Assembly: GCA_029990175.1 (NCBI GenBank)
Contig: JARKIP010000003.1
Coordinates: forward strand, 930,001 to 994,000
Source of the DNA: Petunia secreta
Lineage: Eukaryota > Streptophyta > Magnoliopsida > Solanales > Solanaceae
Reading direction: 5' to 3'
Length of the DNA stretch: 64,000 nucleotides
The translations under genes were made by a program, and so were the position numbers. Below the pieces are notes generated by a model that saw only the letters and a list, made by a program, of their open reading frames with translations, had not been told where the DNA came from and searched no databases. Shown piece after piece: positions 57,359-64,000 of the stretch. The first letter of the stretch is position 1. Every line of letters begins with the position of its first letter.

Positions 57359-58615
57359 TCTTCTTCCAAGAGGATATCTCCTTGACAGGCCAAATCTATG
57401 ACTTTCTCTTTGAAAATGAAACACTTTTCGAAGGGGTGACCAATCAATCGATAATACTTGCAATAATTTGGATCATCAGTCTTAGTAGCTTCATTGGGCC
57501 GTTTCATTTCAGGAAGTTCAATGATCTTCAACTTGAGGAGTTCATCAAACATAGTAGGAACATCAGAATCTAAGAACATATACTTTTTTTCTTGCATCCC
57601 TTCAAGGTATTTTTGACTTGATTTGTTTTGCATAGAACTTGTCTTTCTATCTTTCTTCTCACTCGCTTTTCTGGTAACCTCCAAGGAAGAAGTGTTGACA
57701 TACATGGACTCTTTGATTTCATACTTAGATGAAAACTTCCCCCTTTGTCGGCTTCTTGCTTTTCTTCACCTTTCTGAGGCTTGTAGACATGTGGCCCTCG
57801 ATTTTCACTCGCAGCCATGCGCAATTCCATATCATGCGCACGTGTGGCCAGCTCTTCAAATGTTTTGGGCTTTATTCTTTGCAAGATATATCAGAGGCCC
57901 CAATGCATTCCTTGAATGCACATTTCAATGCCAGAAGTTTCACTAAGGCGGTCTTTGCAGTTCAGGTTCAAGCTTCTCCAGCATTGATAAACTCGACAAC
58001 CGGTTCATCCTTCGATTGGCGAGAAATGGTAATATGCACCATGCTAACAATACACCTTGTGCTATAGAAGCGATTAAGAAATTCTTACTCAAGTTGCTCC
58101 CAACTATTAATGGAATTAGGCTTATGATCTGTGTACCAGTCGAAGGCATTTTCTTTGAGGGAGCTGACGAACTGCTTGACAAGGTAATCACCATAAGTCC
58201 CAGCATTGTTGCACGTCTCGATGAAGTGCGCCATATGTTGTTTGGGATTTCCTTTGCCATCAAAGTGCTGAAGCTTTGGAGGTTGATAACCATCAGACAT
58301 CTTCAAGTTATCAATTCTTTGCACGTAAGGTTTTTCATATGTGAGCGAAGATTTGGCTTGCAGCTCCACTTTATCTTTTATTTCCCCCAATATGAAGTCC
58401 TTCAATTGATCAACATCAAGTAGACTTTCTGAAGACACTTGGATCCCTTTGGCCACAATTTTCCATTCCGTAGGTGCTTCGCTTGATTCTTCCTCGGCTT
58501 TGTTATAAAACTTAGATTCTAACTTGGCAATTTGAGCATCTGGATTTTTCATGCATTTTGCCAGGCCTTCAACTGCTTTTGTCAAGATTGTAAGGTGTTC
58601 TTCTGTGGTAGCCAT
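57359..58615 (-). pseudogene. Element E gag, frameshifted
   Basis: Likely start MATTEEHLTILTKAVEGLAK at 58615. A linker (QLKDFILGEIKDK) leads into the gag domain: PPKLQHFDGKGNPKQHMAHF, then VKQFVSSLKENAFDWYTDH and SINSWEQLE (to 58085). Frames shift twice; later parts include KPKTFEELATRAHDMELRM (about 57880) and the knuckle-like YCKYYRLIGHPFEKCFIFKE (about 57470-57410). The latter matches the CKYHR...H...C pattern of Tat-type gag proteins. The 3' end is cut by solo LTR-2 at 57358. It is a capsid gene, inactive here. Confidence 0.75.
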
Positions 58616-58674
58616 CTTGGTGTTCTTGAATATTGGAGAGAAGAGATGAGAGGTCCCACTGGGCATGCTAAATT

Positions 58675-59585
58675 TGTAACAACGAATTTCAAAGTTTAGA
58701 AAATTCAAGACAAGAAATAGTGTAACAAAAGTTTGTATTTGATATTAACAGAAGATGCGGGTTACAATCTCTAGAGTGTCACTAATTTTGTAAATGACGT
58801 CATCTGATTCTTCTCCTCACAAACTTTGGTTCAAGGGTTCGAAAGCTTAATCTTGAACTTGATAAACTTTGGATTTGATTTCAAGAAACTTGATCTTGGA
58901 TTTGTTGTGCGTCACGAATACTTTGACGTCCGTCACGAACAAGATTTGAGATTCAATTGCCACGAACAGATGATTTGAACTCGCACACGCCAAATCTTGA
59001 TTTGAACTTTGATTTTGGATTTGAATAAGGACGTAGATCGTGACCTCCATTGTTGAACTTGAATAGGGATGTAGATCGTGGCCTCCGTTGTTGAACTTGA
59101 ACATGGACGTAGATCATAGACGTAGAAGAAGACTATGAAAGATTTCCTTCATAGCTTCTTTGATTGCCCTTCAGTTTTCTTGATGTGCTTTGCTTGGCCT
59201 CCTTCGGTATCCTTCTTGATGATCTCCCCTAGATGTCCTTCTCCTTGTTTTCTTCAAGTTCTTTTTGTTGTTCTTTCTTTAGTTCTCTTTTTGGCTTTAG
59301 GTAGCTCCCTATTTATAGTGGTGGAATAGAGGAGTTGTAATAAAGCTAAAATTATTTGCTTTAATTTGAATAGTTAGAACTTATCACTTGTACATATGGC
59401 GCGTTTGAATTGGCATATTAATTCGACATGTCATGTCATGTCATCCACCATATGTTACAATTTTATAGGCTATTACATTTGACTTGGCGCCACGTAATTT
59501 GATATGTGGCATTTTATATTCTTGAATTTAGGAATTAATCCAAAATTTTTATGGATTTAATTCGCCAAATTTAGAAATGCTTACC
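58675..59585 (-). repeat. 5' LTR of element E
   Basis: 911 bp, plus strand TGTAACAACG to GCTTACC; the last base differs from the TTACA end of the other LTR. A TATTTATAGTGG box (about 59309-59320) is conserved. Confidence 0.9.
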
Positions 59586-59590
59586 GTAGG

Positions 59591-60760
59591 AATAGATAAA
59601 ACTTCCATGATTCTAGACCCAAATAATATTGCAAATCTTCAATGCCACTGATATTTTACACTTGTGTCTTTATAGGATGTCCACAAAGGGACCTTTCCCC
59701 CTCTTTATAAAGTTATTACTTCAATCATAATTCATATGGATCAAGCTGTCAATTCATTAATTCACCTAAAATCTCTTGCGAGTGCCTTTTACTTGGTAGA
59801 AGTAATTACCTATTTAATTCCCAGCAAAAGGTTTTCGGTTTATGGTCGATGCATTGACATTATAAAATATATGTGCATAATCAGATCGCCGATAAGGCAA
59901 TATCAGTTAAATATTCACATAAACATTGATGGCAACGTGATAAAAATAATAAATAATATGTTATACTAATAGAAAAATTACACAGAGTATAATTTTATGT
60001 ACTTTTATTACAATATATATAAATATTTTTCAAACTTACAGAAAATAGCAACATTCTTGTTTTTTGCTACAAAAAATAGTAGAATGTATTTTTTTTTTTA
60101 AAAAAATTAATTAAAAAAAGATAAATCTAATCCTATATTTATGCACCCAAATCATGTTTAGATAGGTTTAAATCTTTTTACATTTAAGACCCATTTTCTC
60201 TCTCACCTCAAAACCATCTATTAAAAATTGACAATAGACATACGTAAGAAACAATAGCCATACAATACACAAATAATAGCCATACAATACACATAAAATA
60301 GCCATATAATAGCCATACAATACACATACAATAGCCATATAATATACATACTATACACATACACCATACGATAGACATACAAAAGACATACAATAGAATT
60401 AGTAATTGGGTAGTTGTAATCCCAAAAAAGTAGGAACAGATGAAAAGGCATGCCTATAATTATGGGCGATTTTGGTGCATGGTGTATTTTCAATTTTATT
60501 GAATAATTTTTTTTTTAATAACTTGTATATATAATGTTAAGAAAGTATTGCTATTCTTGAAAAATGACATAATATTGCTATTTTATTGTAAACCTGCTAC
60601 TATGTTTGTATATTTGTATAATTTAGCCCTAATTATAATATCTCCATGTAAAAAAATCTTTACTTTGACAATGCTATAACTTAAATATATCAAAAAATAT
60701 TGAGTTTAACTAAATATCTGCTCCATGTGATTTATTAATCAATTAATTATACTTAGGCTT
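59591..60760. other. AT-rich intergenic DNA
   Basis: No gene is supported. The notable content is a minisatellite at 60231-60396. Confidence 0.5.
60231..60396. repeat. ATAGCCATACAATACACAT minisatellite
   Basis: About ten loose copies of AATAGCCATACAATACACATA and shorter AATAGCCATAT or ATAGACATAC variants, with 10- and 20-bp steps. Confidence 0.8.
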
Positions 60761-61253
60761 AGAGCCTGTTTGGCCAAGCTTTTGGAGAACCAAAAGTGCT
60801 TATTTTAAAATTTTGGAGTGTTTGGCCAAGGTTCTAAGGTAAAATAAGTGCTTTCGAATGGTAGCAGAAGGAAGAAGCTGAAAAAAAATAGCTTCTCAAA
60901 AAAATATGTGTTTTTGATTATTTGGGACATGAATATCCATATCAAACTTCTATATTTAATCAAATTAATATTATTATATATCCATTTTCGTAATTTAATA
61001 TTTTTTTTTTAAATATTGGTCAAACACAAATTAATAACAAAGACACCTCTCTAAAATTTGACCAAACACAAATTGCTTATCTCGCAAAGCATTTTTTTTA
61101 AAAAATACTTTTGATAAAAAAACACTTTTTAAAATAATTAAAAAAAAAATACTTTTGATAAAAAACACTTTTTAAAATAAGATGATTTTGACAGCTTGAC
61201 CAAAAACACTTTTTAAAATAAGCTGATTTTGACAGCTTGACCAAACAGACTCT
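60761..61253. mobile_element. MITE with AGAGCCTGTTTGGCCAAGCT ends
   Basis: About 493 bp. The left end AGAGCCTGTTTGGCCAAGCT and the inverted right end AGAGTCTGTTTGGTCAAGCT differ at two of 20 positions. Inside, an ACTTTTTAAAATAA segment is repeated near the right end. hAT-like by its ends; a target duplication is not clear. Confidence 0.75.
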
Positions 61254-61571
61254 TCGCTTAAATATGTTAGTACTACATATTAATTAATCCTTCAATTTTT
61301 ACATAGGGGCTACCATTGATTTCACATGTACGTTTAATCTGGTAGTAAGCCTCCTATAACTATCCCATGTACGTTTCCATGCACACTCATCCTAGGGAAC
61401 GTTGAAGAAGGAATAGATTCTTATTAATCTTTATCCAACATAAATAAATATATTGACAAAAACAGAAAATCATTACTCCTTCATGCACAAGATATCTGGG
61501 CCGTATTCTATATGCTTGGAATCTTCTCTATCTATTAAAGTATCATGCACGAACTCTAACTAGCTGGCCTC

Positions 61572-61580
61572 TATATATAT
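61572..61580 (+). promoter_or_regulatory. TATA box of the EF-hand gene
   Basis: TATATATAT, 72 bp upstream of the ATG. A start site about 30 bp downstream would give a ~45-nt, A-rich leader. Confidence 0.65.
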
Positions 61581-61651
61581 GAACCACTCCTTGTTGAAAA
61601 TTTATCCACAACATACCACAAGGATACAAATAAACAATACAGCAAAAAAAA

Positions 61652-61924
61652 ATGCCTTGGTTCATTCCTAGAAGTGTAAGCTACTCGTTATCTGAAGAAG
61701 AAGTTAAGGGTATTCTCAAGAAATATGATAAGAATAAAGATGGAAAACTTAGCAAGCAAGAATTGAGATTAGCTTTTAAAGAGATGGGGTTGAGTTTTTG
61801 TCGTTGGAAAGCTGGAAGAGCCTTTCGTTATGCTGACAAAAATGGCGATGGTTATATTAACGAAGATGAGATAAGTGACCTTGTTCGTTATGCTTCAAAA
61901 TGGGGTTTTAGAATTAATTCTTAA
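61652..61924 (+). CDS. Small two-EF-hand calmodulin-like protein
   Basis: An intact, intronless gene of 90 codons, probably a host gene. There are two canonical EF-hand loops: residues 26-37 (DKNKDGKLSKQE) and 62-73 (DKNGDGYINEDE), each with Asp at 1, 3/5 acidic or Asn and Glu at 12, so both should bind calcium. The N-terminus MPWFIPRSVSYSLSEEE has no clear signal peptide. The size fits the short calmodulin-like/polcalcin-like group of plant calcium sensors rather than four-hand calmodulin (about 149 residues). The A-rich context around the ATG and the TATA box at -72 support the start. Its target is unknown; calcium signalling in cytosol or nucleus is inferred. No neighbour suggests a specific pathway. 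Confidence 0.9.
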   Translation: MPWFIPRSVSYSLSEEEVKGILKKYDKNKDGKLSKQELRLAFKEMGLSFCRWKAGRAFRYADKNGDGYINEDEISDLVRYASKWGFRINS

Positions 61925-64000
61925 AATCCTTGTAAAATTTTGGAAGAAATGGTCTTTTAATTTGGATATTACAACACGTGTACTATGTAACTGTCATGTT
62001 GTACTACATGCTCTAGTATATGTTTCTATGCAAATAATACAACTGTCAATATTGAATAAGTTTTCTCGTCTTAATTATGTTTCTTGTCACGTGGAACTAT
62101 TTTTGTTCTAGATTGCATTAATCAAGAACTACTCCTCTTCTCTTAATGTTAAACTTGCCAGTTTTTATATTTTTTATATGATTGTATTTTTCCGATGTCC
62201 ACTTTTGGCATAAGCCATCTACATCTATAAATTGGAGTATGCTTCCATGTAATAGATATACAAGTACTTAGGACATAGTAGTAGATAATAAAAATGATCA
62301 GGAAAATGTCATTTGATAGTTTGATTAGGTCATCCCGTATATAAACTTCAAAATGCATCCGTTTGTGCGTGGGAACCAATGCATGCAACAATGACTAAAG
62401 CTGTTAAAATGAGATGAAGTAATCACCTAAAACAATATGGAAGAAAATTATTTCAAAGTTTACCCACTCTTATAATCCATTATGGAGAATTACCGCGCGA
62501 TGAAGTGCGATTACAGCAATTAATAAGAAGTACAAGAGGAAACTTAATGAAGCTAGACCGATTGAAATGTTACTGAATTCAACTTCATGACAAAAATCTT
62601 TCCTTGCACATTCTAGGGTTGTCTACTGATTTGATGACAAGAACAGATAACCATGAGGGTGTGTAAGATAGTTAAGGATATTTCTTCATGCTTAATTAAG
62701 GTTGCGCCTCCAAATCTTGAGAATGAATAACTTGTTGATAGACAGTGCCTTACGGCCTCCCTCTTAATAGGCTTACCTAGTTCGGATTTGCACAAGTCGA
62801 GCAATTAGCTTTTTCGAGTACAGGATGATCAAACCATAATAGATGCAAAAAGAAAAAAAGTACAATATTTTCTATCTAAAATTTTGGAAAACAGAATTTT
62901 TTGTACTCGATAGAACATATATGTGTATCTAAATCAAGTTGCAGTCATGGCTATTCCACCTATGAGTAGATAATGTTACGAAATATCGCTATTTTGTCTA
63001 TGCAGGTAAATTCTGCTCTAATATTATCACCAAATTTGGCAAAATATGTGAGCGAGGGGGGGGGGGGGGGGTGCAATTTCGGTTAGCACAAATACTCTTA
63101 ATTTAAAAAAGTTTTATATTAAGAGTGGATAATTGGCATAATGGATAGCAACCCGCTTCTACTAATATTCGTTTAGCCACATGGCAACCCACTTCTAGTC
63201 TTCTACTATGGTTTGCTTTTCTTTTTCCATCTTGTTGTGTTGTTAAAACTTGAACAGGCCGACAGTCTTCTTAGTAAATTGGGCAAACAATTGCTACTTG
63301 ACTAGTCGAGAAGGTATTTGAGCTATTCGACTAACATTTTTTTTTTTTTTTTGGTAAGAAGATTAGGAAGTCTGTCAGACAGCCATAGACCATGTCAGCA
63401 CCCATAATCAATCGAGAACTTCAACTATAAATAAAACGAATGACAAATTTATTCTATTTCGAATAGTTTAAAATTGTCTATTTTTGTTATTTCCCTTTAA
63501 AAAAGTCTTCCATCATTATGTAGAACACTTGAAGGTTCACTACAAGAATGTAGATAAAGGGGAGAAAAGTAAAAGAAGCGACAAAATGATAATAATTACT
63601 CCTTATTTAAATAGTACTTACTTCACAACATATAAATATAACTTTTCAAAATAGAATATTTGTATGAAGATGATTTTCTAAGAGAATTACAGAGCTTCTA
63701 GAATTAATTATAATTAAGGTAACTACATTTAGTACATGTGTGGGATACAAGTAGTAAATTCTTTCCATTAAATTAAATGAGGGTAAAAAACAAAGAATTT
63801 GGACATTTCTGTTCTGATCGGACCTTATCATGTATATTGTTCGATCACGAATTCCTTTTAGAATTTGGAATACTCAATGCTCCATATATAGGGAGATCCT
63901 GTGGTATAATTTCAATTTCCAAATTCTTATCTGCTTTGATTCCAATATCAGGCAATTGCACTCTTGTCATCTTCTTAATAATTGTTTATGACAACCCCAG
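61925..64000. other. Downstream intergenic DNA
   Basis: AT-rich with no supported gene. There is a G-run of about 18 at 63054-63071 and a T-run near 63331-63352. Two short phrases (GGCAACCCACTT, TAGCACAAATACTCTT) also occur near 36370-36520. Confidence 0.5.

Larger units (their letters stand above)
50380..59585 (-). mobile_element. Gypsy element E, non-autonomous Tat-like, TSD GTAGG
   Basis: A 9.2-kb element with LTRs 50380-51337 and 58675-59585 and exact target duplications GTAGG (50375-50379, 59586-59590). Minus orientation is set by gag next to the right LTR and by a GTAGGGGGC purine tract near the left LTR. A GCATGCCCAGTGGGAC segment (about 58653-58668 on the minus strand) is the probable primer site. 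It has gag only: no protease, RT or integrase motif is found in 51338-54963. It is interrupted by solo LTR-2. Confidence 0.9.

Noticed and set aside
62613..62804. Minus-strand frame of 63 codons downstream of the EF-hand gene
   Set aside because: No domain, promoter or conserved pattern; length is expected by chance.
36360..63200. Shared short phrases near 36370-36520 and 63080-63200
   Set aside because: Only two short words match by eye; not enough to claim a duplicated locus without an alignment.

Overview
The window is repeat-rich nuclear DNA of a flowering plant. A eudicot, and most likely a Solanaceae species, fits the repeat families I recognise, but that attribution is an inference. 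Nearly all of the 64 kb is transposable elements, many nested and decayed. I can support only one ordinary host gene with confidence: a small two-EF-hand calcium-binding protein at 61652-61924.

Layout. 1-4740: the 5' end of a Ty3/gypsy element (A, minus strand: gag remnant, tRNA-Asp primer site, LTR/leader), split by a 2.47 kb solo LTR with target duplication ATAAT. 4794-6146: a 5'-truncated Ty1/copia RT-RNaseH fragment. About 6.2-25.1 kb: MULE-1, a giant Mutator-like element carrying a Ulp1-protease-like gene (+), a mudrA transposase gene (-) and two related small coiled-coil reading frames (-). It is interrupted by gypsy element B (9451-15610) and a Stowaway MITE. 25254-36001: MULE-2, a second Ulp1-carrying MULE with a perfect 9-bp target duplication (AATTAGTTT). 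36-39 kb: intergenic DNA with two MITEs. 39141-43924: copia element C (minus) with target duplication ATGTG. 44311-49890: a very decayed copia element D (plus). 50380-59585: a non-autonomous Tat-like gypsy element E (minus), target duplication GTAGG, containing a second solo LTR (54969-57358, TSD TCTTC). 59.6-64 kb: AT-rich host DNA with a hAT-like MITE and the EF-hand gene.

The most interesting system is the MULE pair. Both have the same gene plan: DUF1985-Ulp1 gene on one strand and mudrA on the other, convergent, as in Kaonashi/CUMULE-type elements. In both, much of the non-coding DNA (introns, UTRs and spacers alike) is built from an element-specific short motif at a helical period. In MULE-1 it is a 12-bp palindrome ATGTTTAAACAT separated by variable spacers of about 8 bp (20-bp register). 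In MULE-2 it is TGTAT plus 5 variable bases (10-bp register). The exons I could place lack these arrays. The transposase DDE residues are still encoded in both elements. The Ulp1 His-Asp-Cys triad is intact in MULE-2, but the Cys is Ser in MULE-1. All four large genes carry nonsense codons or frameshifts and are probably dead copies.

Two insertions inside the MULEs (gypsy B, and a 366-bp GC-rich segment) are flanked by unusually long direct duplications of about 76-83 bp.
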